Positions 18,712-27,350 of a stretch of 64,000 nucleotides of DNA are shown piece by piece. Both the position numbers and the translations under genes were made by a program. The notes under the pieces are model-generated. The model was given only the letters and a program-made list of their open reading frames with translations, was not told the origin of the DNA and made no database searches. The stretch spans positions 124,001 through 188,000 of the forward strand of contig JANQRT010000058.1 in NCBI GenBank assembly GCA_028284385.1, written 5' to 3'. The stretch comes from Opitutaceae bacterium (GTDB taxonomy: Bacteria; Verrucomicrobiota; Verrucomicrobiia; Opitutales; Opitutaceae). The stretch's first letter is position 1; each line of letters starts with the position of its first letter.

Positions 18712-20952
18712 CTAGTGATTTCGTTTGCTATCTTCACCTCTCGCCAGAGCCGTTTCGCTAGTATCATCTCTCAAACGATCACTTGCTATCTTTTTACTGG
18801 CTCGCTCTTTTTTAACTCCTGCTTTGGCTGGCTCAGAAGGTCTAGCTTTGACTCCAGAATCGCCTTCCTCATCTGGTAGCAGGTTCTTGCTAATCAACAC
18901 TCGCTTAGTTGCTTTCAAGTCCCATACAAAAAAAGACACTTGTTTGTAAATGAGATCTCGCGAGCCTTCCTCATCTGTTTTAATTTTATTGTACTTATTT
19001 TTCAGATACTGGGAGTGATTCTCTAGAGTTTCTTCGATCGCTTTGACGAGAAGCGTATTTCGAGCAGGATCTTGAATCAGAAAATTCACACATTCCCGAA
19101 TTCGTTTATCCGGTCCTACGATATCCTCGTCCTTGTTCAAGTGATTGGGGATCAACCCCCTGTCCTGAAGTGTTTCCCACCCCAGTCGCTTTAGCAGCAT
19201 AGCGGCATACACCTTTCTTCTTTCAAGCGATTCCTCGCAGGCTTCTAGCTGCCTTTTCAACTCTCGTTCGTTTCTTGCTTGCTGTTCGGAGGTCCTGTAG
19301 TTGCTGAACAATCCATGGAGTTCCTTTTTAAGGTCATCTTCATAGTTTCTCTGAGCGATGACATTAACCAATACGTGCAAATTTGAATACCGCTCAACCA
19401 TAAGTCGATCATTGATTTTTTGCAGCAACATGTCGTAGAGCTGAATCAACCCGACCCAGGTTGTTCCCTTCGTGGACTGAACCAAATTAGACCTCAATAT
19501 GATCGAGGGAGAAGACGCCAAAGCCATTGTAATTAAAAAATTGTTACAGGGAAGGTTTTGAGCCAAGGCTAGATAGATGAATAGAATAATTGAAACAAAT
19601 AATTGCAAGGAAAGTAGGAGAATGTAGCCTTTCGATCGCAAGGCATCCTGCCAGCTCCCATCGTACCAACGCGACAGGTCCAACACTGTCATACAGGCAG
19701 CAACCAAGAAAATAAGAGTGAAGTTAATGACCATAGTCGCAGTGCCAAACCGCTTAAAGAGAAGATCAAACTTGAACCAAAACTTGTGCAAAAAGCTCAT
19801 GTCGCTTTTCATCTCGTGGAGCTTCCAATGACCGCCCTCTATCTCGTAAACAATCAGGGGAGACGAGTTCGCCAGTTCAGAAAACTTCATTTCGGTTTTG
19901 GGCCCTCTTTTTTCAACACCGCCATCCATTAGCGTCTCGAAGTAGTCTCTAAAATTCCTTCGAAACACTGCACGATTTTTGGCGTCAATCGCATTTAACT
20001 CTGAACACTGGTGCAGAACAAAATACATCGTGTCGTAAGCCAATCCTCGGACATCATCGTAAAGCCCTTTCCCCGCTTCAGATTCTGGCATTGGCTTTGT
20101 CGCGGAAACACTATAGATGTGGTCTACTTCATCTTTGATTTGGCGGGCATCGAGATTCGTGAAAATCAAAGGCTCGTAATCAGAGTCCTTCTTCTCCATA
20201 TTATCAATCTCATTAAGAATGGCTGAAATTTGATGCCTTTCGGCAAAGATACCCAAGGCCTCTGGCCGATTCGACAAGATTTCGGAGAGACTATCTCTCA
20301 GGTCTAACATAGGATCGTATTTGTAGGCAAAGTACGCATCGCTATCTCCGAACTCGCGTATAACCTCCTTGCGAAACGCTTCTTCTCCACGACGGCCGAA
20401 CTCGGTGTCAGCATGCAAAATGGCAAAGGATCGTATCCAGTGCTTTCTGAGGAAGTCGTAGATCATATGCGACCGCTTGGTCACGCCAACATTTGTTCTG
20501 AAAAACCAGTCAGAGCCGTCGAGATCCATATCTGCTGTTGCAAGTGGCGAGATGATAGGAACCTCAAAATTAGAAAACTCCTCCTTTTCTTCAAATGCGC
20601 GTGCAAAAAGATCGCTATCTGTGGGGCCAATCACAATATCGATATGTTGATTTCTTAGGGCTTCTCGGAGTCGAACAACACCTTTGCCTGGACTGGTATA
20701 GCTCAAGTCCACGATGCAAGCCTTCACTCCACTCTCGTGTATCGAATCCTCCAATGCTTCGTTGAGCCCCATTCTCATTTTTCGATGAGCGGGTACATCC
20801 AGGTATAAGGCTCCAATGCGAATGCAATTCTCCTCCTCGCTTTTGCAGGCATGGGTGATGCGCATCGCATCATTACTGACCTGAGCAAAGCCTGCTAAAA
20901 AAACGGTTGTCGAGAGAGAAAGAATACCGATGCGAAAAGCCTTCAGACGCAT
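18712..20952 (-). CDS. Receptor-like protein: periplasmic-binding-protein domain, membrane segments, cytoplasmic coiled-coil region
   Basis: A 746-residue protein whose overall architecture I do not recognise. A signal or anchor (1-23) is followed by a type-1 periplasmic-binding fold (about 45-385) like branched-chain amino-acid binding proteins and receptor ligand domains: IDIVIGPTDS at 104-113, PIISPLATAD at 132-141, WFFRTNVG at 149-156 and AILHADTEFGRRG at 177-189. Hydrophobic segments lie near 403-425, 443-464 and perhaps 468-488. Residues 500-695 are charged with coiled-coil character (EQQARNERELKRQLEACEES), and the end is basic. No kinase, cyclase, GGDEF or methyl-accepting motif is visible. 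A GGAAG ribosome-binding site precedes the ATG. It lies alone between a tRNA and a tRNA-like relic. Confidence 0.8.
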   Translation of the reverse strand: MRLKAFRIGILSLSTTVFLAGFAQVSNDAMRITHACKSEEENCIRIGALYLDVPAHRKMRMGLNEALEDSIHESGVKACIVDLSYTSPGKGVVRLREALRNQHIDIVIGPTDSDLFARAFEEKEEFSNFEVPIISPLATADMDLDGSDWFFRTNVGVTKRSHMIYDFLRKHWIRSFAILHADTEFGRRGEEAFRKEVIREFGDSDAYFAYKYDPMLDLRDSLSEILSNRPEALGIFAERHQISAILNEIDNMEKKDSDYEPLIFTNLDARQIKDEVDHIYSVSATKPMPESEAGKGLYDDVRGLAYDTMYFVLHQCSELNAIDAKNRAVFRRNFRDYFETLMDGGVEKRGPKTEMKFSELANSSPLIVYEIEGGHWKLHEMKSDMSFLHKFWFKFDLLFKRFGTATMVINFTLIFLVAACMTVLDLSRWYDGSWQDALRSKGYILLLSLQLFVSIILFIYLALAQNLPCNNFLITMALASSPSIILRSNLVQSTKGTTWVGLIQLYDMLLQKINDRLMVERYSNLHVLVNVIAQRNYEDDLKKELHGLFSNYRTSEQQARNERELKRQLEACEESLERRKVYAAMLLKRLGWETLQDRGLIPNHLNKDEDIVGPDKRIRECVNFLIQDPARNTLLVKAIEETLENHSQYLKNKYNKIKTDEEGSRDLIYKQVSFFVWDLKATKRVLISKNLLPDEEGDSGVKARPSEPAKAGVKKERASKKIASDRLRDDTSETALARGEDSKRNH

Positions 20953-21339
20953 TTTCTTCCGAGGGGGTGAGTTGGAGTTGGGGTATAAAACTCAATACAG
21001 CCTCTGTAAGGGTGACAGCTCTATCGAGTTCCGAAAGATCAAATAAATAATTATTCGAGCATTTAAATAGATGACAATATGAAATCGTATGCAAGCACTT
21101 TGGCATTATTCGCTAGACTGACCTCATTCAATTCGAACTATTCACATGAGAACGTTAACCTTCACCTTCTCATGAAATCTGCTCAATCCAGTCTAAATTC
21201 GATTACTTTTTATTCCCTTTTAGTTGTTCCTCTTCTTAACCATAAAGCCATCGGCCAGTGTCCATAGTTGAACATCAGTCCGATGAGGTGTTCGAATAGA
21301 GGATCGGTATCCTACAAGGTAGAGAAAGGTCCAAGGGTA

Positions 21340-21519
21340 ATGACGACTTTTCGGCAATCTTTTGGCGTCTACTATGATATCGAAAACCGATGCCTCTCCA
21401 TCGCTCTCGAGGTTCGAGACTATTTGCAAAAAGATGAATTAGACGCTCGGGATACTGAGAGGATGGTCCTTTTCATCATTTCCGTTGCACGTGCTCACTT
21501 CGCTTCTGCGTGTGACTAA
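21340..21519 (+). CDS. Possible small hypothetical protein
   Basis: A 59-residue frame starting MTTFRQSFGVYYD and ending AHFASACD, with an AAGGG sequence a few bases before the ATG. The mixed charged and hydrophobic pattern (IALEVRDYLQKDELDARDTE) is protein-like, but there is no recognisable domain, and an overlapping minus-strand frame of similar length exists. It is reported as a candidate only. Confidence 0.25.
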   Translation: MTTFRQSFGVYYDIENRCLSIALEVRDYLQKDELDARDTERMVLFIISVARAHFASACD

Positions 21520-21730
21520 ACATCTCTCTTCGTCGACATCCACTATTTTATTCGGTATTTGAATACAGCATAGATTTGTAACCCTAGGCCAAAATTTGGG
21601 AAATTTAAGCTAATACAAGATCACTGTAACAAGCTTGTAACTCCAGATAAGGTGGCTCGATTTCAGATTAAATAAGCTAACATTAGCTAGCTACCATTAT
21701 GATTCTGTATATTGTTTACTCCGCAATCAA

Positions 21731-21780
21731 AAGGTGTCAGCTACTGGGACCTCGAAACAACCACTGAGCTACAGCCCCGT
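21731..21780 (-). pseudogene. tRNA-like relic
   Basis: On the minus strand this reads GGGGCTGTAGCTCAGTGGTT followed almost directly by a T-arm-like TTTCGAGGTCCC. The D-arm part matches the tRNA at 18206-18281 over 22 bases with one difference. The anticodon arm is missing and the acceptor ends do not pair, so it is not a functional tRNA. It may be a deleted tRNA copy or the scar of an integration or recombination event. Confidence 0.45.
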
Positions 21781-21878
21781 GCTAAGAATTCGGGAAATTG
21801 GACCTTTCACTCCGGATGCCGAGTGCAGTTTTGGCGCGATTTATTTCTCCTCGGGATTATGCTTTCCGGGAGTGGGTC

Positions 21879-22328
21879 TTACTCAATCACCGTTTCGATC
21901 GGGCAGTTAACGGTGTTGGCCAGAAAGCATTCTTCGTGGGCCTTGTGGTGCAAGGCCTCCAGTTCCTCTGCTGACGGGGCTTTCCCTTCCGCGAACGTGA
22001 TTTTCGGATGTAGCTCGATTCTGGTAATGGCCATCTTCCCCTGTTGGTTTTTCCCAAGAAATCCCACCGCTTCGTCATCGTAGCTGTCGACGACGAATTT
22101 TCTGAACGAGGCTAATGCGAGAAAGGTCAGCATGTGGCAACTGGCCAGCGAAGCTACGAAAGCTTGCTCTGGATCGACTTTGGAGGCGTCTCCCAGATAG
22201 GCAGCCGCGGCCGATGCTTCCAGGGTAGCTCCATTTTCGAAGCGCACGAGATGGTTTCGGGAGTAAGTCTTGTATTCGAAGTCTCCTCCTTCGCGTTTCC
22301 AATGGAGACTAGCCTTATGTTCTGACAT
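21879..22328 (-). CDS. OsmC family protein
   Basis: A 149-residue cytoplasmic protein of the OsmC/Ohr superfamily, thiol-dependent peroxidases for organic hydroperoxides. The conserved redox cysteine is in LASCHMLTFLALA. The N-terminal HKASLHWKREGGDFEYKTYSRNH and the C-terminal AHEECFLANTVNCPIETVIE are typical; the second peroxidatic-type Cys would be the one in EECF. It is monocistronic and diverges from the McsA-like gene, with about 200 bp between. It belongs to the YhfA/OsmC-like branch; the substrate is not deducible. Confidence 0.88.
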   Translation of the reverse strand: MSEHKASLHWKREGGDFEYKTYSRNHLVRFENGATLEASAAAAYLGDASKVDPEQAFVASLASCHMLTFLALASFRKFVVDSYDDEAVGFLGKNQQGKMAITRIELHPKITFAEGKAPSAEELEALHHKAHEECFLANTVNCPIETVIE

Positions 22329-22527
22329 GATTAACCTTTCTGAATCGAGAGACTAACGACCATCCTTGAGATCTGTCGTCAATTGAGAAATGGAGGAGCC
22401 CTCTCTGATCGTCTGGCCCCGAAAGGGTGATCGCCTTCCGGCATTTGTCAAAAAACGGGTAAAGTCGGGTATCATTTCGAAATCCTAAGCTCATCGGCGG
22501 AGCTGGTCGATATCGTAACCTGACGTT

Positions 22528-23013
22528 ATGAGTGATTCACGCCCGGAGAAGTGTTCTCACTGCAAGAACCCTTGCACCATCCATTTGACCCAGATTGTCG
22601 ATGGCAGCTGCGCGAAGGTCGACCTTTGCCAGGATTGTCCCGTCGCCAAAAATGCTCAGTCAAACGAGTCTTTCAATCTCATCGGCGATTTCGGTGGGCC
22701 TAAGACGATAGCCCCTTCGTTTGATAAGAAAACGGGTTGTCCGGCTTGCGGTTTTACTAAAGAGAACTTCAAGGAGCGAGGACGTCTTGGCTGCTCCTAC
22801 TGCTACACCTTTTTCGAATCGAGCATCGAACCGATTTTGGAGAACATTCATACCGGTACAGAGCATTTGGGCAAGTGTCCCGGAAAGGAGAGCGGGCGCC
22901 CGAAACAGATGGACCTTGGTGAGCTCAAGAAAAAGCTTAGCGAATTGATCCTGCGCGAAGAGTATGAGCAAGCCGCGGTGGTACGCGACCAGATCAAAGA
23001 GCTTGAGCCCTAA
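22528..23013 (+). CDS. McsA-like zinc-finger and UVR-motif protein
   Basis: A 161-residue protein with four CXXC pairs (CSHCKNPC, CQDC, CPACG, CSYC) that should bind zinc, and a C-terminal UvrB/UvrC-type motif (about 128-160, LKKKLSELILREEYEQAAVVRD). This is the layout of McsA, the activator of the protein-arginine kinase McsB in ClpC quality control. The usual mcsB partner is not next to it here; an amidase gene follows. The function as a protein-arginine kinase activator is by family and needs mcsB elsewhere in the genome. Confidence 0.88.
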   Translation: MSDSRPEKCSHCKNPCTIHLTQIVDGSCAKVDLCQDCPVAKNAQSNESFNLIGDFGGPKTIAPSFDKKTGCPACGFTKENFKERGRLGCSYCYTFFESSIEPILENIHTGTEHLGKCPGKESGRPKQMDLGELKKKLSELILREEYEQAAVVRDQIKELEP

Positions 23014-23195
23014 GTCTACTATTATTTGACTGTTTTTGTCGTTATTTTTTCGATACGAATTTCGGATCAGCCTGGATAAGTCGCGAAGTTCTTTTACTAA
23101 TATTTAAGACTTCCTGACTTGTAGATGGAATCCCACTTTGCTTTTTATCTCTTGATAGGCAGGTGATTAACGATTCGGACATCAGGTTAGGCGGT

Positions 23196-23912
23196 ATGAA
23201 ACGAAGGCTCTTCTTGCAACGGCTCGCTGGGCTGATGGCAATGGGTGGGTGCGCGTCCAAACTGGTTGCTGACGAGATTCATAAGACCTACCGCATTCAA
23301 AAAGGAGATACGCTTTCCGAACTGGCTGAAAAGCACGGAACCACCGCGAGCGCCATACGAAAAGCCAATGGCTTGAAGAACGACCGAATCATTGCGGGAC
23401 AGCGTCTCCTTATTCCCGTGAAGCCTAGAGGCGTCGAGGATTTCGAATCCGTGACTCGAGCTTTACGCGTTCCTCGCGATCGTTGGAAATTCGTCGTTGC
23501 CCACCATAGCGCGACGCCGAATGGCAATGCTGCTATCTACGGGCGAAATCACTACCGTCGCGGAATGAGGGACGGCCTAGCCTACCATTTCGTCATTGGA
23601 AATGGGATCGATTCAGGGGATGGAGAGATCGAAGTCGGCCCCCGATGGCGAAAGCAGCTCCGCGGTGGCCACGTCAAATCGCCTATCTACAACCAATACG
23701 GAATTGGTATCTGCTTTGTCGGGAATTTCATGAAAACGCGCCCAACCGACAATCAGATAAGCTCCTTTCATCGGCTTATGGAAACATTGGCAAGCGACGT
23801 CCTAGGAACCAATTACAGTTTTACCGTCCACAAACTTATAAGAGGCGAGCAGACCGCTTGTCCGGGCCGATATTTCCCTACGGACGCGTTACTGTCAAAA
23901 TACACGTCGTAG
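23196..23912 (+). CDS. Exported LysM and N-acetylmuramoyl-L-alanine amidase protein
   Basis: A 238-residue cell-wall enzyme. The signal MKRRLFLQRLAGLMAMGGC looks Tat-like and may include a lipobox (Cys19). A LysM domain (31-74, IQKGDTLSELAEKHG) binds peptidoglycan. An amidase_2/PGRP domain (about 95-230) has the zinc ligands His103 (VAHHSATP), His212 (VHKLIRG) and Cys222 (TACPGRYFP). It would cleave the stem peptide from muramic acid in the periplasm. The start at 23196 was chosen because the upstream 11 codons precede the signal and GGTTAGGCGG lies just before the ATG. Confidence 0.9.
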   Translation: MKRRLFLQRLAGLMAMGGCASKLVADEIHKTYRIQKGDTLSELAEKHGTTASAIRKANGLKNDRIIAGQRLLIPVKPRGVEDFESVTRALRVPRDRWKFVVAHHSATPNGNAAIYGRNHYRRGMRDGLAYHFVIGNGIDSGDGEIEVGPRWRKQLRGGHVKSPIYNQYGIGICFVGNFMKTRPTDNQISSFHRLMETLASDVLGTNYSFTVHKLIRGEQTACPGRYFPTDALLSKYTS

Positions 23913-24039
23913 GCATTCTTAGGATACGGCATCGATCGACCGGAAATTAAGCGTCAATTCTCTGTGAAAAGTCTTCGCGAAGCTGAAGTTCGAGGCGAAA
24001 ACGGCAATTTAAAAGGAGTCGATTATCGATCCCATTCCC

Positions 24040-24438
24040 ATGGCAGACGCGAAAAAAATAATTCTCCTAGAGGACGACCGATCGTCCGCGAAACTCGTTT
24101 CCACTTTTTTGGAGAAACGTGGCTATCAGGTTCTCGAAAGCCATTCGGCTCGCTTTGCTATTGAACTGGCCCTGAAGGAAAGGCCTGATTTGCTCATCGC
24201 CGATATATTGCTTCCTGACATGAAGGGCTCCGATGCCGTGAAAGAACTCCGAGCTTCTTCGGTTGGCAAGGATCTTAAGGTTCTCTTCATCACTTCCTTG
24301 CTCAACAAGGGCGACCAGCCTATGAAGGAAATAAAGCTTACTGTCGACGGGATTGACTATCCTGCTCTTGGCAAACCCTTCAAGCCTGACCAACTGGTCG
24401 AGATCGTTCAGCGATTGCTTGGCGACGACCGGAACTAG
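24040..24438 (+). CDS. Single-domain response regulator (receiver only)
   Basis: A 132-residue CheY-like receiver with no output domain. The acidic pocket is EDD at 11-13, the phospho-acceptor is Asp55 (LLIADILLPD), the switch residue Thr85 or Ser86 (FITS) and the conserved Lys112 (GKPFKP). It would relay phosphate or act by protein contact. No histidine kinase lies nearby, so its partner is encoded elsewhere. The loop KGDQPMKEIKLTVDGIDYPA before the last strand is longer than in CheY. Confidence 0.88.
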   Translation: MADAKKIILLEDDRSSAKLVSTFLEKRGYQVLESHSARFAIELALKERPDLLIADILLPDMKGSDAVKELRASSVGKDLKVLFITSLLNKGDQPMKEIKLTVDGIDYPALGKPFKPDQLVEIVQRLLGDDRN

Positions 24439-24464
24439 AGGAGACTATTTTCCGCTTCCCGCCC

Positions 24465-25703
24465 TTATTTGAAGTCAAGGGTGATAACGCATTCCAAATG
24501 CTTGGTTTGGGGAAACAAGTCGAAAGGCTGCACTTCGCTAACCTGATACTCCGCTGCCAAAAGCGATTTCAAATCCCTCATCTGTGTAGCTGGATTGCAG
24601 GAAACGTAGACAATGCGTTTTGGTCTGAAAGCGATCATCTGCTTGAGAAAATCTTCATTCGATCCTTTCCGTGGGGGATCGATAATCACGGTGGAGTTTT
24701 CTCCCTTGAAGCTTACCTTCGCGAAGATGGAAGCCGCATCGCCCATGACGAATGATACATTGTCGATCTGGTTCGATTCCGCGTTCCGGGTCGCATAGTG
24801 AACGGACTGCTCCGAGACTTCAATGCCCACCGCTTGCTCGAATTTGGAGGCGCTGGTGAGGCAAAACAATCCGCTGCCGCAGTAGGCGTCCACTAGAAAT
24901 TTGGACCCGGCTTCGCTTGCTTTCAGGGCGACGTATTCGGTAAAGGCTTCCAGAATAGATGGATTGTTTTGGAAGAATTCGCCGGCAGGGAACGAGAAAA
25001 TTAAACTGCCCACCTTTTCTCGAATGATAGCCTTGGGATCTGTCGTTATGCCGTCCAAGTGCTCGCGGATCAGCAGTGTCGCCCCTTTTTTAAAGGGTTT
25101 TGTGAGTTGCTGTTGCTGAACGTCGGCTTTCAGCTCGGCAAGTTTCCGATTCATGTTTTCGGAAACGAGCGGGCAGCTCTCGATCTCCACATAGCTATGG
25201 CGAGAACCTGCTCTCAGAAAGCCGATTCGTACGGAATCATCTTTCTTCGGCTTAGGGAAGTGCGGCGTGAGTTTCGATCGATAGGCGAAGGTTTTTGGCG
25301 ATGAAATCGGAGGGTTTACCTCTGCTTCTATTCTGGCCATATGCCAAAGCAGTTCTTTTACCTGCCTTGCCTTCCATTCGAGTTGGGAAGCGTATTCCAA
25401 ATGCTGATACTGACACCCTCCGCAATGTCCGAAGACGGGGCATGCCGGTTCGATTCGTCGTGGCGAAGGTCGAATAACCTCAATCAGATCCGCTTGAGAG
25501 AAATTCTTGTCGTTGCGAAAGACCCTAGCTCTCACTCGTTCGCCAGGCAGAGCGTAGGCGACCATCACCACCCAATTGTCACAGCGGCCGAGCCCCTGCC
25601 CCATGTTGGTGAGAGTATCGATCTCCAGCTCGATCTCTTCTCGATACGAGAAAGGTTCGGGATGAAAGCCCCTTGGGGCAGTCATTGGATCTTGTTGTTT
25701 CAT
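24465..25703 (-). CDS. 23S rRNA (uracil-5)-methyltransferase, RlmD/RumA-type
   Basis: A 412-residue SAM-dependent RNA uracil C5-methyltransferase. An N-terminal TRAM domain (about 15-80) is followed by a [4Fe-4S] cysteine cluster (Cys88, Cys94, Cys97 in CPVFGHCGGC), the SAM-binding DAYCGSGLFCL, IIDPPRKGSNE and the catalytic VSCNPATQMRDL near the C-terminus. The Fe-S cluster points to the RlmD/RlmC/RumA branch rather than TrmA. The frame extends upstream to 25754, but MKQQDP at 25703 is the more natural start. The neighbouring sufE on the other strand is a Fe-S assembly gene. Confidence 0.92.
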   Translation of the reverse strand: MKQQDPMTAPRGFHPEPFSYREEIELEIDTLTNMGQGLGRCDNWVVMVAYALPGERVRARVFRNDKNFSQADLIEVIRPSPRRIEPACPVFGHCGGCQYQHLEYASQLEWKARQVKELLWHMARIEAEVNPPISSPKTFAYRSKLTPHFPKPKKDDSVRIGFLRAGSRHSYVEIESCPLVSENMNRKLAELKADVQQQQLTKPFKKGATLLIREHLDGITTDPKAIIREKVGSLIFSFPAGEFFQNNPSILEAFTEYVALKASEAGSKFLVDAYCGSGLFCLTSASKFEQAVGIEVSEQSVHYATRNAESNQIDNVSFVMGDAASIFAKVSFKGENSTVIIDPPRKGSNEDFLKQMIAFRPKRIVYVSCNPATQMRDLKSLLAAEYQVSEVQPFDLFPQTKHLECVITLDFK

Positions 25704-25838
25704 TCGGAAGTCTGGATCCCGACCAAGAACCGGAAGGATTCGGAAGGCAAGCAACGAGACGGTTTCTCGTTTTTGGCCGTGGTGGAACGAATGTCTTTAT
25801 TGACTTCACGAAAGGGGCGCTCTTCGTGGAGAGCTAAG

Positions 25839-26270
25839 ATGACAATTTTTGAGAAACGTGATCAATTGGTGGAAGAGTTGATGCCGTTCGAAGACCATTT
25901 CGAAAGGTTCGCCTACATCATTGATCGATCGAAGTCGCATCCTTCTCTGGACGAGCAATACCGCATCGACTCGTTTCTCATCGAGGGCTGTCTGTCTCGG
26001 CTTTGGATTTTTCCTGAATTTCGAGAAGGAAGATGCTACTACACTACGGATTCCGACGCGGCCATTACCAAAGGGACTGCCGCGTTGCTTTGCGAACTAT
26101 ACAGTGGGGAATTCCCGGAAGACGTCGTGGCTCTCGAGCCTGATTTCCTAGCGGAAGTCGGCATCACGCAGCACCTTTCGCCCAACCGCCGCAATGGCCT
26201 CACCAACGTGCGAAAGAAAATCAAGGCCTATGCCGAACTCTGCCTGAAGAACCTTCAAGCGGAGTCCTAG
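25839..26270 (+). CDS. sufE: Cysteine desulfuration protein SufE
   Basis: SufE accepts persulfide sulfur from SufS and passes it to Fe-S cluster assembly. The protein has 143 residues. The sulfur-carrying Cys51 is in FLIEGCLSRLWI, aligning with Cys51 of E. coli SufE, and LSPNRRNGLTNVRKKIKAYA is the typical C-terminal signature. The frame is open far upstream (to 25341), but GGAGAG precedes the ATG at 25839 and the SufE homology begins there. Its stop codon overlaps that of the convergent nitroreductase gene by 4 bp. No sufBCDS genes are adjacent. Confidence 0.93.
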   Translation: MTIFEKRDQLVEELMPFEDHFERFAYIIDRSKSHPSLDEQYRIDSFLIEGCLSRLWIFPEFREGRCYYTTDSDAAITKGTAALLCELYSGEFPEDVVALEPDFLAEVGITQHLSPNRRNGLTNVRKKIKAYAELCLKNLQAES

Positions 26271-26833
26271 TCCAGCTGGAGTTTCGACACGATTTCCTCC
26301 AATTGAGGCCGTGGCCTTTCTTTGGGAGGCTGGTTTTCGCTGCCGATGTAGATGAAGCCGATAATTTCCTCGCTCCTCGGTACGCCAAGAAGATCCTTCA
26401 CGCCGTCATTGTAGGCGAACCATTCGGTAAGCCATTGACTGCGATAGCCGAGGGCGGCCGAGGCGATGAGAATGTTCTGGCAAACCGTCGCGCCCGATAG
26501 AATCTGCTCGCTTCTCGGGGCTTTGGTCGAAGTGGTTTGCGAAGAGACAATCAATAACAGAGGAGCTTCCTTGGGTTCCTTGGCGTTTGTCTTCTCCAAG
26601 CTGGCAGGATCCCCTTGATGCAGATCCGGCAATCTCGCATGGAGTTTGTCTTTGGTTTCCTTATCAGCAATCTGAATACGCCAGGGGAAAATGCCCTTAT
26701 GGTCGGGAACGCGTATGGCGCATCTCAAAATCGTTTCGAGCTCTTCGGAGTCAGGTCCAGGCGGGACGAGGTTCATTGCCACTAGGGAGCGTCGTTTGAG
26801 CAGAAGATCGATGGTTTCGGGCGAGGTCCTCAT
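26267..26833 (-). CDS. Nitroreductase family FMN enzyme (YdjA-like)
   Basis: A 188-residue flavin enzyme of the NAD(P)H nitroreductase superfamily. The FMN-binding RRSLVAMN lies at 14-21, followed by ILRCAIRVPDHKGIFPWRIQ near 40. QNILIASAALGYRSQWLT near 120-137 and the C-terminal GFIYIGSENQPPKERPRP complete the fold. It is the short, YdjA-like type. The physiological substrate is unknown. The start codon touches the beginning of the divergent RibD-like gene region. Confidence 0.9.
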   Translation of the reverse strand: MRTSPETIDLLLKRRSLVAMNLVPPGPDSEELETILRCAIRVPDHKGIFPWRIQIADKETKDKLHARLPDLHQGDPASLEKTNAKEPKEAPLLLIVSSQTTSTKAPRSEQILSGATVCQNILIASAALGYRSQWLTEWFAYNDGVKDLLGVPRSEEIIGFIYIGSENQPPKERPRPQLEEIVSKLQLD

Positions 26834-26896
26834 TTGCGCAACTTAGAAGAAGCTTTGCCTATTGATCAAGAACTGCTAACGCTACGCCCTCGAAAC

Positions 26897-27346
26897 ATGA
26901 CGGACCTTGCCAGACATGAGCCATTCATGGGTGAAGCGATTCAGGAAGCGAAAAAGGGCGATCCTGCTTTGACATCACCTAATCCGCGAGTGGGCGCGGT
27001 TATTGTCGAAGATGGAAAGATTGTCGCTCGCGGCCATTTCGAACGAGATGGTGGGCCTCATGCCGAACGACGGGCATTGCAAACCCTGAATCGTCTACCC
27101 CGTTCTGGAGCCATCATTTACGTCACCCTAGAGCCGTGTTCTACGCACGGCAGGACGGGAGCATGCACTGACGCGCTTATCGAGGCCGGGATATCGATGG
27201 TGGTGGTTGGAGCCCTTGATCCGACACCAGCCCATCGTGGCAACGGACTTAAGGCGCTGCAAGATGCTGGAGTGGAGGTTGTATCCAATATTCTAAAACA
27301 CGAATGCGAAGCCTTGAATCCTGGCTTTGCCGGTAGGATTTCCTAG
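26897..27346 (+). CDS. Stand-alone RibD-type pyrimidine deaminase domain
   Basis: A 149-residue zinc deaminase matching only the N-terminal half of RibD, which deaminates 2,5-diamino-6-ribosylaminopyrimidinone phosphate in riboflavin synthesis. Zinc ligands are His55 with Glu57 ([10 protein letters not shown]), Cys81 (LEPCSTHGR) and Cys90 (TGACTDALI). The protein stops at [10 protein letters not shown], exactly where bifunctional RibD enters its reductase domain, so the reductase must be separate or missing. A TTG start at 26834 preceded by GAGGT would add 21 residues; the ATG at 26897 fits the family N-terminus better. Confidence 0.85.
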   Translation: MTDLARHEPFMGEAIQEAKKGDPALTSPNPRVGAVIVEDGKIVARGHFERDGGPHAERRALQTLNRLPRSGAIIYVTLEPCSTHGRTGACTDALIEAGISMVVVGALDPTPAHRGNGLKALQDAGVEVVSNILKHECEALNPGFAGRIS

Positions 27347-27350
27347 CCAG

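Larger units (their letters stand above)
20953..21878. other. Long AT-rich region without a well-supported gene
   Basis: Of these 926 bases, the part nearest the receptor should hold its promoter. Only short frames occur; the best is a 59-residue frame at 21340-21519 on the plus strand. A tRNA-like relic lies at 21731-21780. The base composition is clearly more AT-rich than the flanking housekeeping genes, which fits acquired or decayed DNA. Confidence 0.55.

Noticed and set aside
21220-21429. Minus-strand frame of 69 codons
   Set aside because: It overlaps the more protein-like plus-strand frame and shows no recognisable pattern.
25341-25838. Long open frame upstream of sufE
   Set aside because: It lies antisense to the RlmD-type gene and SufE similarity starts only at 25839 behind a good ribosome-binding site.
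26267-26270. Overlapping stop codons of sufE and the nitroreductase gene
   Set aside because: Four-base convergent overlaps are ordinary in compact genomes; the same occurs between rarA and the FkbM-type gene.
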